The translations under genes were made by a program, and so were the position numbers. A stretch of 64,000 nucleotides of DNA. Origin: Halovibrio variabilis (lineage in GTDB: Bacteria; Pseudomonadota; Gammaproteobacteria; Pseudomonadales; Halomonadaceae). How positions within the stretch are numbered: the stretch's first letter is position 1; each line of letters begins with the position of its first letter. The stretch spans positions 124,001 through 188,000 of the forward strand of contig NZ_BJXV01000004.1 in the NCBI RefSeq assembly GCF_007991175.1, in the 5' to 3' direction. Shown one piece after another: positions 26,121-36,102 of this stretch. The notes below the pieces were generated by a model. The model was not told the DNA's origin and searched no databases. It saw only the letters and a list, made by a program, of their open reading frames with translations.

Positions 26121-26345
26121 TCAATACTTGAATAGGTCATCAAGGCTATCCACAACCAGAATCTCATCTGTCCAACGCTCTAACTGCTTTGCGTTGGCAG
26201 ACTCCAGTTTTGGAATAGCCCACTCCGGCAAATCGCCAAACCGCTTTGTGAGCAAGCGCTGGAGTATACGTTGCGCTTCTTCGCGTTTGGCATCATTCAG
26301 CAGCGAAATCTCATCCCGCAGCGCCCGTTCCCGTACAAATGCCAA
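26121..26345 (-). pseudogene. C-terminal fragment of an Rpn/DUF4351-type nuclease protein
   Basis: 74 codons reading LAFVRERALRDEISLLNDAKRE, then ILQRLLTKRFGDLPEWAIPKLE and LERWTDEILVVDSLDDLF. The second half is the DUF4351-like tail found at the C-terminus of PD-(D/E)XK recombination-promoting (Rpn) nucleases; the catalytic part is gone. The only start is a TTG, and the open frame runs upstream into the end of the ParE-like gene. This is probably a relic truncated where the toxin-antitoxin pair arrived. Confidence 0.6.
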
Positions 26346-26367
26346 GCGTTGAGTCTCTTCATCGGCA

Positions 26368-26640
26368 CTAGGGCCACTGTCGGGCGGTATGCACCAAGGT
26401 CAATACCCATACAGTTTCCCTGTCGATCTCATACACCAGCCTATAACTTTGGTGCGGTATCAGCTCGCAGGTGCCTGCAATCTTACCCGCCCTGCCCATC
26501 TTCGGATGCGCGGCCAGCCCGGCAGCCGCATCACTGAAAAGCTTATCCATGCGAACGGCCGCGCCGGGGTTGTCGGCCGCGATGTAGTCCCAAATGTCGG
26601 CGCGGTCTTGCTCCGCCTCTGGCGTCCAAATGACTATCAC
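26368..26640 (-). CDS. ParE/RelE-superfamily toxin
   Basis: A 90-residue protein starting at GTG 26640. IVIWTPEAEQDRADIWDYIA, then HPKMGRAGKIAGTCELIPHQSYRLVYEID and VLTLVHTARQWP are the typical strand-helix order and C-terminal H-x-x-R-xW of ParE toxins. Its start overlaps the antitoxin stop by four bases (GTGA). ParE toxins poison DNA gyrase while RelE toxins cut mRNA; the H..R..W ending favours the ParE type. Confidence 0.88.
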   Translation of the reverse strand: MIVIWTPEAEQDRADIWDYIAADNPGAAVRMDKLFSDAAAGLAAHPKMGRAGKIAGTCELIPHQSYRLVYEIDRETVWVLTLVHTARQWP

Positions 26641-26918
26641 GACTGCCCCGTCGCTACCTGGTTACGCCTGGCAGCGAACACGGCTTCAACGTCATCATTC
26701 GACCGGCCGCGACCGGCACGCATTGAGGCGCGTCCAGCTTCGATCTTGCTCCGCAGGTATTCATCGTATTCGCGGGCCTGGCGGCGCTGCTCAATGTAGC
26801 CGCGCATCAGCTCGCGCATGACCTGGGAGGCCGGCCGATCTTCGCTGGCCACTTCGGCCATGAAGTCGGCGCGCAGCTCCGCCTCCAGTTTCATCGTGAA
26901 AACGGCTTCTTTTGACAT
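26637..26918 (-). CDS. Antitoxin of the ParE-like toxin (ribbon-helix-helix type)
   Basis: A 93-residue protein from ATG 26918, which has AAGGAG before it; an upstream in-frame start would add only nine unlikely residues. AVFTMKLEAELRADFMAEVASEDRP, then ASQVMRELMRGYIEQRR is a ribbon-helix-helix N-terminus; the charged C-terminal half (EYDEYLRSKIEAGRAS) would wrap the toxin. This antitoxin form is commonly paired with ParE/RelE toxins. The gene pair is likely self-repressed. Confidence 0.85.
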   Translation of the reverse strand: MSKEAVFTMKLEAELRADFMAEVASEDRPASQVMRELMRGYIEQRRQAREYDEYLRSKIEAGRASMRAGRGRSNDDVEAVFAARRNQVATGQS

Positions 26919-27060
26919 GGTGTGCTCCTTTTGCGAGGTACTCACTTAGTATATACGTTGACAATACCTTGCACACGCTGACATTGTTTTGAACTGGCGC
27001 GGCGTTGGTTGGGTGATGGCAGATAGGGAATGGGTTGGTATGAAGTTCATGGGTAAAACT

Positions 27061-27085
27061 AAAAAAGGGGAAGTCGCCTTCCCCT
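27061..27085 (-). terminator. Terminator of adhP
   Basis: On the minus strand, AGGGGAAG / CTTCCCCT stem with GCGA tetraloop, followed by six T residues, 25 bases after the adhP stop. Confidence 0.88.
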
Positions 27086-27109
27086 GATGGAACACTAGCC
27101 AGGCATTAG

Positions 27110-28138
27110 CTAGCTCGCCATATCAAGCACAATACGGCCCTCTATCTTACCGTCGATCATACGCTGGAAAATGTCGTTGATATTGTCCAGCGTATCGGTG
27201 GCCACCGTGGCCTTGACCTTGCCTTCGGCGGCGAAATCCAGCGCTTCCTGCAGGTCGCGGCGCGTGCCAACGATCGAACCGCGAATGGTGATACCGTTGA
27301 GCACCGTACTGAAGATCGGCAGCGGGAAGTCACCGGGTGGCAAGCCATTAAGTACCAGCGTGCCGCCACGGCGGAGCATGTTTTGCGCCTGATCGAACGC
27401 CTTCGGTGACACCGCGGTGACCAAGGCACCGTGAGCACCGCCGATGGTTTTCTTCAAGTAGGCTACCGGGTCGGTTTTCATGGCGTTAACCGTCACTGTC
27501 GCGCCTAAGCGCTCGGCCAGGGCTAGCTTACCGTCGTCAATATCCACAGCCGCCACGTTTAGGCCCATGGCTTTGGCATACTGCACCGCCATATGGCCCA
27601 GGCCACCGATGCCCGAAATCACCACCCACTGGCCGGGGCGGGTATCGGTCATTCTCAAGCCTTTATAAACCGTTACGCCGGCACACAGCACCGGGGCGAT
27701 GTCGATAAAATCGACCGCATCTGGCAGCCGCCCTACATAGCCTGCATCCGCCAAGGTGTAGTCGGCAAACCCACCGTTAACGCTGTAACCGGTGTTTTCC
27801 TGGGACTCGCAAAGCGTCTCCCAACCGCCTAAGCAGTGCTCGCAGTAGCCGCAGGCCGAGTAGAGCCAGGGTACGCCGATACGATCGCCCTCTTTGACAT
27901 GGGAAACGCCTTCACCCACCGCCACGATATGCCCAACGCCCTCATGGCCGGGAATAAACGGCGGCGAGGGTTTTACCGGCCAATCGCCGTGAGCGGCGTG
28001 TAAATCAGTATGGCAAACCCCTGAGGCCGCCACTTTCATCAACACCTCGCCCCGCTTAGGCCGAGGTACGTCCACTTCTTCTATAATCAACGGCTGACCA
28101 AACTCGCGTACAACCGCCGCACGCATTGTGCTATCCAT
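27110..28138 (-). CDS. adhP: Zinc-dependent alcohol dehydrogenase AdhP
   Basis: A 342-residue cytosolic NAD-dependent alcohol dehydrogenase. Catalytic zinc ligands: Cys in [15 protein letters not shown] and His-Glu in [10 protein letters not shown]; structural zinc ligands in [15 protein letters not shown]; Rossmann loop [17 protein letters not shown]. Length and motifs match bacterial AdhP, which interconverts ethanol and acetaldehyde. It follows exaC on the same strand after 139 bases, and the ErbR-like regulator is divergent from exaC, so the three probably work together in alcohol oxidation. GGGGTAG precedes the ATG. Confidence 0.92.
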   Translation of the reverse strand: MDSTMRAAVVREFGQPLIIEEVDVPRPKRGEVLMKVAASGVCHTDLHAAHGDWPVKPSPPFIPGHEGVGHIVAVGEGVSHVKEGDRIGVPWLYSACGYCEHCLGGWETLCESQENTGYSVNGGFADYTLADAGYVGRLPDAVDFIDIAPVLCAGVTVYKGLRMTDTRPGQWVVISGIGGLGHMAVQYAKAMGLNVAAVDIDDGKLALAERLGATVTVNAMKTDPVAYLKKTIGGAHGALVTAVSPKAFDQAQNMLRRGGTLVLNGLPPGDFPLPIFSTVLNGITIRGSIVGTRRDLQEALDFAAEGKVKATVATDTLDNINDIFQRMIDGKIEGRIVLDMAS

Positions 28139-28220
28139 GATGCTACCCCTAATAGTTGTCGATACGGCCGTTTAAGAACAGCTCTTGTCGGTAGAGTCAG
28201 CGTCAGGGGGGCTGACGGTA

Positions 28221-28241
28221 CCGCCCGGCCATGCCGGGCGG
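28221..28241 (-). terminator. Strong hairpin between exaC and adhP
   Basis: CCGCCCGGC / GCCGGGCGG, nine perfect GC-rich pairs with a three-base loop, 36 bases after the exaC stop. No T run follows on the minus strand, so it may attenuate rather than fully stop transcription into adhP, or stabilise the exaC mRNA end. Confidence 0.55.
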
Positions 28242-28277
28242 CGTGATTAGCTAAACAGAATTGAAAAACCTGGCAGC

Positions 28278-29804
28278 TTAGAAGAAGCCCAGCGGGTTGA
28301 TGTCGTAGCTGACCAGCAGGTTTTTGGTTTGCTGGTAGTGCTCCAGGGCGACTTTGTGGGTTTCGCGGCCAACGCCGGATTTCTTGTAGCCACCGAAGGC
28401 CGCATGGGCGGGGTACTGGTGGTAGCAGTTGGTCCAGACGCGCCCGGCTTGAATGCCCCGGCCCATGCGGAAGGCGACGTTCATATCGCGGCTCCACACG
28501 CCAGCGCCCAAGCCAAACTCGGTGTCGTTGGCAATCGCCAGCGCTTCTTCTTCGTCTTTGAACGTGGTCACCGCTACCACCGGACCAAAGATCTCCTCCT
28601 GGAAAACGCGCATCTGGTTATTGCCCTTCAACAGCGTGGGCTGAATGTAGTAACCGCTGTTAAGGCTGTCGTCCATGGTCTCTTTATTGCCACCGGTAAG
28701 GAACTCAGCCCCTTCGTCTCGGGCGATATCCATGTACGACATGATCTTATCAAACTGCTCTTGGGACGCCTGCGCGCCCACCTGCACATCGGTATCCAAC
28801 GGATTGCCACGCTTGATGGTTTGCGTGCGCTCAATCACCTTGGCCATGAACTCGTCGTACATGCTCTCTTGAATCAGCGCGCGTGAGGGACAAGTACATA
28901 CTTCGCCCTGGTTAAAGAACGCCAATACCAAGCCCTCCACCGCTTTATCGATAAAGGTAGGTTCGGCGTTCATAATATCGGCAAAGTAGATATTGGGGGA
29001 TTTACCACCCAGTTCTACGGTGGAGGGAATAATATTTTCCGCCGCGCATTTCAGAATATGTGAGCCAACGGGGGTAGAACCGGTAAAAGCGATTTTGGCG
29101 ATGCGCTTGCTGCTCGCCAGCGCTTGGCCTGCCTCGGCGCCAAAGCCGTTGACGATATTGAGCACACCCGGCGGCAGTAGATCGCCGATCACTTCCATCA
29201 CTTTCAAAATCGAGGCGGGAGTTTGTTCGGCAGGCTTCAAGACTACGCAGTTACCCGCCGCCAGTGCAGGCGCCAGCTTCCAGGTGGCCATTAGAATGGG
29301 GAAGTTCCAGGGGATAATCTGCCCTACCACGCCCAATGGCTCGTGGAAGTGATAGGAGACGGTGTTAGCATCGATATCCGCCGCAGTGCCTTCTTGCGAA
29401 CGCAGACAGCCCGCGAAGTAGCGGAAGTGGTCAACAGCCAGCGGGAGATCCGCATTAAGGGTTTCGCGCACGGCTTTGCCGTTATCCCAGGTTTCCGCGA
29501 CGGCCAAGGCTTCAAGATTTTGCTCAATACGATCGGCAATTTTCAGCAGGATATTGCTGCGCTCTTGAACGGAGGTTTTCCCCCAGGCAGGCGCCGCTTT
29601 GTGGGCCGCATCCAGCGCCTTATCGATATCTTCCGCGCTAGAGCGGGGTATTTCACAAAAAACGTGACCATTGACGGGGCTAATATTGTCAAAGTACTGG
29701 CCTTTCACCGGGGCCACAAATTCGCCGCCGATGTAATTGCCGTAGCGTTTTTCAAATGACACCACAGAACCGGTATCACCAGGGTTGGCGTAGATCATTG
29801 TCAT
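28278..29804 (-). CDS. exaC: NAD-dependent acetaldehyde dehydrogenase ExaC/AldB
   Basis: A 508-residue aldehyde dehydrogenase. The Rossmann region has [21 protein letters not shown] and [11 protein letters not shown]; general-base Glu lies in [11 protein letters not shown]; nucleophilic Cys lies in [13 protein letters not shown]. The C-terminal stretch [19 protein letters not shown] and ending [13 protein letters not shown] are characteristic of ExaC from pseudomonads (506 residues), which converts acetaldehyde to acetate during ethanol growth. It is divergent from the ErbR-like regulator; the 110-base gap holds both promoters. Confidence 0.92.
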   Translation of the reverse strand: MTMIYANPGDTGSVVSFEKRYGNYIGGEFVAPVKGQYFDNISPVNGHVFCEIPRSSAEDIDKALDAAHKAAPAWGKTSVQERSNILLKIADRIEQNLEALAVAETWDNGKAVRETLNADLPLAVDHFRYFAGCLRSQEGTAADIDANTVSYHFHEPLGVVGQIIPWNFPILMATWKLAPALAAGNCVVLKPAEQTPASILKVMEVIGDLLPPGVLNIVNGFGAEAGQALASSKRIAKIAFTGSTPVGSHILKCAAENIIPSTVELGGKSPNIYFADIMNAEPTFIDKAVEGLVLAFFNQGEVCTCPSRALIQESMYDEFMAKVIERTQTIKRGNPLDTDVQVGAQASQEQFDKIMSYMDIARDEGAEFLTGGNKETMDDSLNSGYYIQPTLLKGNNQMRVFQEEIFGPVVAVTTFKDEEEALAIANDTEFGLGAGVWSRDMNVAFRMGRGIQAGRVWTNCYHQYPAHAAFGGYKKSGVGRETHKVALEHYQQTKNLLVSYDINPLGFF

Positions 29805-29914
29805 GCTCCTGCGTATTATGATTATTTAAGGTGCTATAACAGTGTTGTTCACTAAAGCAAATGGCGATATAGCCCGATGGCAGGAGTATCCCTCATCCCT
29901 TGGTAGGAGACGCC

Positions 29915-30595
29915 ATGTATTCCCTGTTGGTGGCAGATGATCACCCGCTGTTTCGCGATGCACTACAAGCAGTGATTAGCGGTGGCTTGGCTGAGAGTCT
30001 GCTATTGGAAGCGGAGAGCCTCGCTGAGGCAATAGCGCTGATTGAAGCGCATACTGAGTTAGATCTACTGCTGTTGGATTTGAGCCTGCCGGATGCCGAG
30101 GGGCTAGAGGGGTTAACGAAGCTGCGCGAGGCATTTCCCTGGTTGCCGGTGGCGATTGTGTCTGCGCATCAAGAGCGCCAGCTGGTGCTTGATGCGATTA
30201 CCTTGGGCGCGGTGGGCTACATTCCCAAATCCACCCCTCGGGAGGCGTTGCTAGCTGCGTTAACACAGATTCTCGAAGGCCAGCTCTACTTACCTGCCGA
30301 TGTGATGCGCCGACCACCCTCACCGCGAATGCCCTCGTCAACGTCTGCCGTTACCTCTACGGCGCATAGCGAGCGTTTGGCGCGACTAACTGACAAGCAG
30401 CTGGAAGTATTGGCATGTATGACAACCGGCATGTCCAACAAGCAAATTGCTCGGGAGCTCTTGGTGGCCGAAACCACCGTTAAGACCCATGTCTCGGCTA
30501 TTTTGCGCAAACTCGACGCCACCAGTCGGGTTCACGCCATCGTTATCGCAGGTGAGGAGGATCTAAGTTTTTATCGAGCCAGCCGCATTCGTTAG
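29915..30595 (+). CDS. ErbR/AgmR-like LuxR-family response regulator
   Basis: A 226-residue regulator from ATG 29915 (TAGGAGA just upstream; the longer frame from 29900 lacks one). The receiver begins MYSLLVADDHPLFRDALQ with phospho-acceptor Asp in DLLLLDLSLPDAEG and Lys in YIPKSTPRE. The C-terminal LuxR helix-turn-helix reads LTDKQLEVLACMTTGMSNKQI, then ETTVKTHVSAILRKL. It resembles ErbR (AgmR/ExaE-like) regulators that switch on alcohol oxidation genes in Pseudomonas. Its position, divergent from exaC and convergent with a NahK-like kinase, supports this. The last 33 bases overlap the end of the kinase gene on the other strand. Confidence 0.85.
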   Translation: MYSLLVADDHPLFRDALQAVISGGLAESLLLEAESLAEAIALIEAHTELDLLLLDLSLPDAEGLEGLTKLREAFPWLPVAIVSAHQERQLVLDAITLGAVGYIPKSTPREALLAALTQILEGQLYLPADVMRRPPSPRMPSSTSAVTSTAHSERLARLTDKQLEVLACMTTGMSNKQIARELLVAETTVKTHVSAILRKLDATSRVHAIVIAGEEDLSFYRASRIR

Positions 30596-31999
30596 CAGCA
30601 TGCGCAACCGTAGGGGCTTTAACGGTTTGAGTAAGCAATGCATGCCTGCTTCCCGGGTCGCGCGCTTAATCTCCGCCTCGTGATTGGCGGTAATCACTAT
30701 CGCTGACAAGCCTGGGTAACGCCGCTGAAGGCGCGAGGCCAATTCAATACCGGTTTCGCGATGCTCGCCCAAATGGTAATCCACCAGTAATATCGCCGGT
30801 TGCTCGCCGTCGCTGGCAGCCTCCAAAGCACTCACCGTGCCGGCCGCCCGGACCCGACACCCCCAGCTGCCCAGCAGTGCCTGCATGCCTTCTATAATCG
30901 CCAGATCGTCATCAATCACCCAAATAACACAGCCGCTTAACGGGTCTTCTTTTAAGGGGTTCTCGCCGTTTAAAAGGTCCTCTGTAGCGTCACTTGGCAG
31001 CGCAGTGCGCAGGTTGCTCACGGTGGGGATAGCCGCCGTTGCATAGGGCACGGTAATCGAAAACAGCGCACCCACGCCGGGGCGAGAAGTAAGCGATACC
31101 GGCTGTTCCAGCATGGTGCTGATACGGTCAACGATGGCTAGCCCCAACCCCAAGCCGCGGCTGTGAGCGCTGTTAGGTTGGGTAGCGCGGCGAAACTCCA
31201 AAAAGATAGCTTCCCGCTGCTGTTCGGGGATACCGGGGCCGGTATCCCCGACCATAATCTCCAAGCCATCACGCCGCCGCCGACAGCCCAGTAGCACCCG
31301 CCCTTGTTCGGTGTAGCGCACCGCGTTGCTTAAGAAGTTGCGGATCACCCGCGCAAGCAGCGCCAGATCCGATTCGACCACTGCGCTGGAAGGTACGTAA
31401 TGCAGTGTCAGCCCCCGCACACCGGCCACTTGGTGATATTCCTCCGCCAGCGCATCTAATAACGTATTCACTGCGAACGGCGCTTTATCGGCGTGTAGTA
31501 CGCCAGCATCCAAGCGGGAAATATCCACCAGCGTGCCGATCAAACCTTCGACATCTTTCAGCGAGCGACCGATATGGCCGACCAGGGCTTGCGAGGCATC
31601 AGGAAGCAGGTGGGTTTCTAAGGCACTCGCGAATAGCCTCGCGGCATTTAGTGGCTGCAACAAATCGTGGCTAACCGCGGCCAGGAATTTCGTTTTGGAT
31701 AGGTTGGCCGCTTCGGCTTCAGCTTTCGCGGCTTGCAGGCGTGCATTGACTTGGCTCAGTTCGTCTAAAGTACGGTGCAGCGCGTCGGTGCGCTCGCGCA
31801 CCTGCTCGGCCAGCAATACGGAACGCTCAAAGGCGGCGTAAGGGGCGTTATCAGCGCTGCTGCCGGTTTCTACCCGCTCAATAAGCGCTTGGCACACTTT
31901 ACGCAGCCGGCGGTTCTCCTCGCGCAGCGCCGCAGCGTCTTTCCCATCACGGCTATCGGCCGCGTCGGTGTTAAATGTCGTTAACTGGAAGAGATCCAA
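30563..31999 (-). CDS. nahK: NahK/ErcS'-like hybrid histidine kinase
   Basis: A 478-residue soluble kinase starting at TTG 31999 behind a GGGGGTGG motif. A coiled coil (LDELSQVNARLQAAKAEAEA) leads into the H-box KFLAAVSHDLLQPLNAARLF, N-box NFLSNAVRYTEQG, and G-boxes GDTGPGIP and GLGLGLAIVDRI. A C-terminal receiver has its acceptor Asp in ILLVDYHLGEH. The SHDLLQPLNAARLF box is that of the NahK (PA1976, ErcS') group, which passes phosphate to HptB and affects biofilm and ethanol oxidation genes. As in P. aeruginosa, it is co-transcribed with a FIST/NosP gene, overlapping its end by 29 bases. Confidence 0.85.
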   Translation of the reverse strand: MDLFQLTTFNTDAADSRDGKDAAALREENRRLRKVCQALIERVETGSSADNAPYAAFERSVLLAEQVRERTDALHRTLDELSQVNARLQAAKAEAEAANLSKTKFLAAVSHDLLQPLNAARLFASALETHLLPDASQALVGHIGRSLKDVEGLIGTLVDISRLDAGVLHADKAPFAVNTLLDALAEEYHQVAGVRGLTLHYVPSSAVVESDLALLARVIRNFLSNAVRYTEQGRVLLGCRRRRDGLEIMVGDTGPGIPEQQREAIFLEFRRATQPNSAHSRGLGLGLAIVDRISTMLEQPVSLTSRPGVGALFSITVPYATAAIPTVSNLRTALPSDATEDLLNGENPLKEDPLSGCVIWVIDDDLAIIEGMQALLGSWGCRVRAAGTVSALEAASDGEQPAILLVDYHLGEHRETGIELASRLQRRYPGLSAIVITANHEAEIKRATREAGMHCLLKPLKPLRLRMLLTNAAGSIKT

Positions 32000-33134
32000 A
32001 CGCCACCCCCGTAAACGTTTGATTCACATGCATGCCGTGATGCTGTTCGCCATACGTATTGAAGCCCACCACACTGGATTGGCAAAGCAGCTGCGACGCC
32101 TGCTCCACATCCCCAAGCGCTTCAAGTTCCATACGGCGCAGAAAACAGTCACAGCCAATTATCACGCTCGGCGCGCCCAGTCTTGACCGTACGTCGGCGA
32201 GCATCGTCTTGAGGTCATCCAGTAGCGGCGTTGGCTGCATGGCCGTTAGCACAATGCCGTTTTCCACTGCACAGTAGAAACTCAAGCTGTTATCGCTATT
32301 AACACGCTGAATGGAACGCACATAGTGCTGCCCACCGATACGTACGGCTAATGGATGGCGGGCAAAAATGGCCGCGCTGAGCTCGTCAGGCGCACTGCCT
32401 ACCAGCTCGGCATACACCTGGGCGGCGGGCAAGCCGTTGAGTTCAATCACCCGCCGCTGTTCGCGGTCTGCCTCGGTGACCACCAGCTTGTGGGTCAGCG
32501 GGATTAAGTGGTGGGTGGAAAACACCTCAAAGGGCAGCCGCGTGTTGATCATGACCACCACCGCCGCCCGGGTGTAAAAGTGCCCGGCTGTGTACACATG
32601 GGTGTGACTAAGATGATTATCGTCCCCGGCGGAGCCGCCAAAACTGGGAATACGCCCCAGCGCGGCGTCTAAGGTGGCGAGTACCTGCTCTTCACGGCTG
32701 GATAAGCCATCCAATAAGGTCAGCGCAAAACAGTGCTCGTTGATTGGCGCCACCGCTTGGCGCCGGCACTGCTCCAACAGGCTATCGACTAGCGGCTGAG
32801 CGTTGGCCAAGTCAAAATGGTCCAGATCGTCTATTAATGCCGTTTCAATCGCGAACAGACGGCCATCAAACCCAATCGCCACAATCGATCCACGGTCATA
32901 GCCGAGCGGGGTTATTTCCCCCGCCGTGGTACAACCACTTAGCGGCACTGAGGAAAATTGGCTTTCGAGGGCGCTGGCCAGAGCAGCCAAATCATACTCC
33001 GCGCTGCAAAAGAACAGCACAAAGCCCAAGTTGTCATGACGTAGCGCAGCGGCCAACTCAGCCGCCGCAACCTGGGCATCGCTGTGCTGGCTGGCGGCAG
33101 TGCGAACGCCTTGCTCAATCGGGTAAGTGCTCAC
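31971..33134 (-). CDS. nosP: NosP-like FIST-domain nitric oxide sensor
   Basis: A 387-residue cytosolic FIST protein. The open frame extends upstream, but GTG 33134 is the likely start: GGAGG lies nine bases before it and FIST homology begins just after ([17 protein letters not shown]). FIST_N features include [27 protein letters not shown] and [16 protein letters not shown] features include [14 protein letters not shown] and [21 protein letters not shown]. NosP proteins of this family bind heme and nitric oxide and inhibit the adjacent kinase. The pairing with a NahK-type kinase makes this the best-supported role; the heme ligand cannot be assigned from sequence. Confidence 0.85.
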   Translation of the reverse strand: MSTYPIEQGVRTAASQHSDAQVAAAELAAALRHDNLGFVLFFCSAEYDLAALASALESQFSSVPLSGCTTAGEITPLGYDRGSIVAIGFDGRLFAIETALIDDLDHFDLANAQPLVDSLLEQCRRQAVAPINEHCFALTLLDGLSSREEQVLATLDAALGRIPSFGGSAGDDNHLSHTHVYTAGHFYTRAAVVVMINTRLPFEVFSTHHLIPLTHKLVVTEADREQRRVIELNGLPAAQVYAELVGSAPDELSAAIFARHPLAVRIGGQHYVRSIQRVNSDNSLSFYCAVENGIVLTAMQPTPLLDDLKTMLADVRSRLGAPSVIIGCDCFLRRMELEALGDVEQASQLLCQSSVVGFNTYGEQHHGMHVNQTFTGVAFGSLPVNDI

Positions 33135-35370
33135 GACGCCATTCCTCCAGTGCGGCATGCGTATGGGCGGCGGTTTCGCGTAGCACGCGGAACGCCTCAT
33201 CCAATTGGCCCGGCGAGTGTTGATGCGTATTCGCCAATTGCTCCAGGGTCTTGGCCTGCTGGGCAAGCTGGTCGCCCCCCACGCTAACCGATTCGCCGCG
33301 CAATTGATGCGCAAGTCGAGCAACGTGCTGAGCTTGGTCCATGGTCAGAGGGGTTTCAGCCAAGTAAGCAGCCATTTGTGCAAAGCATTCGCTTACTTGT
33401 TGATGATAAAGCACAATCAACTGGGTCAGGCTCACCTCTCCTAGCACCGTTTTTAGCATGCTGAGAGTGGCATTGTTAACCACTGGCAGGGCGTCTGGCG
33501 GCGTTAGCGATAACGTTTTTAAAGGCGCTGCGTCCGTGGTCGCAAAAAGCTGCATTGCCAGTACATTACTCAACGTTTGAAGCGACAGAGGCTTGGTCAT
33601 GTAATCGTTCATACCCACTGCCAAGCAGCGCTGGCGGTCATCTTCGGCACCACCGGCCGTCATGGCGACAATCGGCACCTGCGCCAACCAGCCTCCCTGC
33701 TCGCGTAATCGCCGGGTGACCGTCAGGCCATCCATGTCCGGCAGTTGAATATCCATAAAAATCAGCTGCACCTGCTGTGACTGCACCATCACAAGCGCGT
33801 CTTGACCATTTTCAGCGCACACTACATCGCAGCCCAAGCGCGACAATAAGCCCGCCGCCACTTTACGATTGACCGCGTTATCTTCCACCAACAATAGCGA
33901 CGTGCCAGCAAAGTCTTGTTTTAGCGCAGCGGACGGCAGCGTTGAAACGGGCGACGTTGAAAAGGGCTCTGCTTCCACCAGCGGCAGCTCACACCAAAAG
34001 GTACTGCCTTGACCTAGCTGGCTCTTCACGCCTAAGCGGCCTTGCATCGCTTCACTTAGTCGCTTACAAATCGCCAGCCCTAAGCCGGTTCCGCCGAAGC
34101 GGCGTGCCACCGACGCGTCCGCTTGCTGAAAAGGCTCGAAGAGGCGTGTTTGCTGCTGTGGGCTTAACCCGCAGCCTGTGTCCCTGACCTCAAACAACAG
34201 CTTTTCCACCGTTGATGAGACCCGCACGCTCACCTCACCGCTATCGGTGAATTTGATCGCATTGGCGATTAGGTTAAGCAAAATTTGCCGCAACCGACCC
34301 GCATCGACCATCACCCAGTCAGGTACCAGTGGGTCAATGTTAACGCTCAGCGCTAAGCCTTTTATGTTGGCACGCGGTGCAAGCAGCACTGTCACGCTAT
34401 TGACCAGTGGTTTGAGTGCCGTTGGGGATGTTTCCAGGGTTAAATGCCCGGCTTCGATTTTGGAGAAATCGAGAATTTCATTGATCATGGCCAGCAATTG
34501 ATGGCCGCTATCCTGGATCGTGCGGGCGTAATCGTCTACCTGGGCGGGACTTACCGGCTCACGTAGCAGTTCACTCATACCGATAACGCCGTTGAGTGGC
34601 GTGCGTATTTCATGACTGACCATGGTTAAAAAATCTGATTTGGCTTGATTCGCCGCCTGCGCCTGCTTGGCAGTCGCTTCCAACTGCTGGCCAAGCTGCG
34701 CCTGTTCGCGCCTGATCGCGGCGCTCTCACGCATTTCGCGCACCAAAAACGCTACCACCAGGAAGGCTGCCAGGCTCATGCCCACAATCAACGACATAAG
34801 GAGTTTGTAGAGCCAGCTGAGTTGCGCACGTTCTTGCGTGGCAGATTCTGCCAAATAGCCGTTTATGGTGATGACCAGACGCTCGGTTAGGCGTGTTAAT
34901 GACGCTAGTTCATCTTCCAGCGCTGTGACCGGCATTTGCTCATGGGCCCTATAGGGCTCAAACATGATATCCAGGACATCAAGCTGCCGCTGGATTTGGC
35001 GTAGTAGCTCACTTGCCTTATCGATCTCTTCCAGCAGCGTGTTGACTTCTCCGTCGTTGAGCAACGTTATCCGGCTATATAGCAGCTCAAAACGCAGGTT
35101 CAGTTCATCGTGAATCGACTGCGCTGACGGCTCACGGGTGACGGCCAATAGATGGTTTAGCAATTGCACCGCATCGCGATCTAACTTGTAGACCACCCAG
35201 GCGGTATCTTCGCGCAGGCTTTGGGTAAGGTTTTCTTGCCGCCATGCGGCCAGCGTTGCAACGACCAGCGCAGCCGCCAACAGCAACACAGCCACGATAG
35301 CCACGAGTTTAAACCGGCGCGGGTAACGCAATAGGCGGGATGCCTCGGCAGCTGGAGCACTAGCGGACAT
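33115..35370 (-). CDS. Membrane hybrid histidine kinase with receiver and HPt domains
   Basis: A 751-residue BarA/ArcB-style kinase. Two membrane segments (~residues 22-45 and ~188-210) enclose a helical periplasmic sensor. A coiled coil leads to H-box [21 protein letters not shown]-box [15 protein letters not shown]-boxes DTGCGLS and [14 protein letters not shown], a receiver (acceptor Asp in [15 protein letters not shown]) and a C-terminal HPt domain (phospho-His in [16 protein letters not shown]). It overlaps the genes on both sides: the molybdopterin-fold gene upstream by 11 bases and nosP downstream by 20. With NosP and NahK it may feed one phosphorelay; its ligand is unknown, possibly reported by the upstream periplasmic protein. 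Confidence 0.88.
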   Translation of the reverse strand: MSASAPAAEASRLLRYPRRFKLVAIVAVLLLAAALVVATLAAWRQENLTQSLREDTAWVVYKLDRDAVQLLNHLLAVTREPSAQSIHDELNLRFELLYSRITLLNDGEVNTLLEEIDKASELLRQIQRQLDVLDIMFEPYRAHEQMPVTALEDELASLTRLTERLVITINGYLAESATQERAQLSWLYKLLMSLIVGMSLAAFLVVAFLVREMRESAAIRREQAQLGQQLEATAKQAQAANQAKSDFLTMVSHEIRTPLNGVIGMSELLREPVSPAQVDDYARTIQDSGHQLLAMINEILDFSKIEAGHLTLETSPTALKPLVNSVTVLLAPRANIKGLALSVNIDPLVPDWVMVDAGRLRQILLNLIANAIKFTDSGEVSVRVSSTVEKLLFEVRDTGCGLSPQQQTRLFEPFQQADASVARRFGGTGLGLAICKRLSEAMQGRLGVKSQLGQGSTFWCELPLVEAEPFSTSPVSTLPSAALKQDFAGTSLLLVEDNAVNRKVAAGLLSRLGCDVVCAENGQDALVMVQSQQVQLIFMDIQLPDMDGLTVTRRLREQGGWLAQVPIVAMTAGGAEDDRQRCLAVGMNDYMTKPLSLQTLSNVLAMQLFATTDAAPLKTLSLTPPDALPVVNNATLSMLKTVLGEVSLTQLIVLYHQQVSECFAQMAAYLAETPLTMDQAQHVARLAHQLRGESVSVGGDQLAQQAKTLEQLANTHQHSPGQLDEAFRVLRETAAHTHAALEEWRREHLPD

Positions 35371-35872
35371 TAATGTGCATCACCTGCCATACCGCCCTAA
35401 AACGTACTTTTTCGCTTAGCAGCACGTCGTCTTGATCAAAGGGATACAGTACCCATAGGGGGCCATATTCACGAATCGGAATAGCGTCTCCGTCTTTTGC
35501 CAGCGCTAATATGACATCGTAATCCTCAAAATCACTGACCGGGATGTCAGCTTCGTAACCATTAAGCGCCGCCACGTGAACGGTATCGCTATCAGCGCCT
35601 ACCTGCGCCAACAGCTCGCGCATTAACGGCCCGCGATAGTGGTTACGGCCTTCTGTCCAAGGGGTACCTGTCTCAAATGCGTGTTGAGGTAGCGCTGCCA
35701 GCATAGCGCGATCAAACTGCGCGTCACTGCCCACATTGGTATGGGCAATGTTCCCACTGATTGTCAGAATGACGGGCCCGCTCGGCAACCCCAGCCCGCC
35801 TGCTGTCTCAGCTAACCCCATTAGGGGAAAGCTGAGCGTTAGCATGACCCACCCCGTTAATAACGCTTTCAC
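35360..35872 (-). CDS. Periplasmic sulfite-oxidase-fold (molybdopterin-binding-like) protein
   Basis: A 170-residue exported protein. GTG 35872 with GAGG before it starts a clear signal peptide ([21 protein letters not shown]). The mature part, with [42 protein letters not shown] and LWVLYPFD, looks like the oxidoreductase molybdopterin-binding fold, but it is short and the cofactor-anchoring Cys of sulfite oxidases is not seen. Such proteins are often encoded beside sensor kinases or diguanylate cyclases, as here. It is probably a periplasmic sensor partner of the downstream kinase rather than an enzyme; this is inference. Confidence 0.7.
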   Translation of the reverse strand: MKALLTGWVMLTLSFPLMGLAETAGGLGLPSGPVILTISGNIAHTNVGSDAQFDRAMLAALPQHAFETGTPWTEGRNHYRGPLMRELLAQVGADSDTVHVAALNGYEADIPVSDFEDYDVILALAKDGDAIPIREYGPLWVLYPFDQDDVLLSEKVRFRAVWQVMHINVR

Positions 35873-36102
35873 AGTAAACACCTCACATGGGCTACTCTCT
35901 GGAATGGTCAAGAAGTAGCAAAAAAGCAGACAGCGTAAAGATTACGCCATCTGCTTAATTAGGTCAGGTCCAATACTGCTTTCCGTCCTCTTTTGTTAGT
36001 CATTCATCTCAGCTGTGAATACGTTAGTCATGAATAAATTAGTTGTGAGCCACATAGCGCCTTATTAAACGGCAAATGGAGCGTTAATCGGCCAGAGGAG
36101 CG

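Noticed and set aside
28329..28886. 185-codon plus-strand frame inside exaC
   Set aside because: It is antisense to a highly conserved aldehyde dehydrogenase with catalytic residues intact.
33135..33323. N-terminal extension of the FIST/NosP frame
   Set aside because: It overlaps the HPt domain of the kinase, is Arg/Trp-rich out-of-frame translation, and GTG 33134 has GGAGG upstream.
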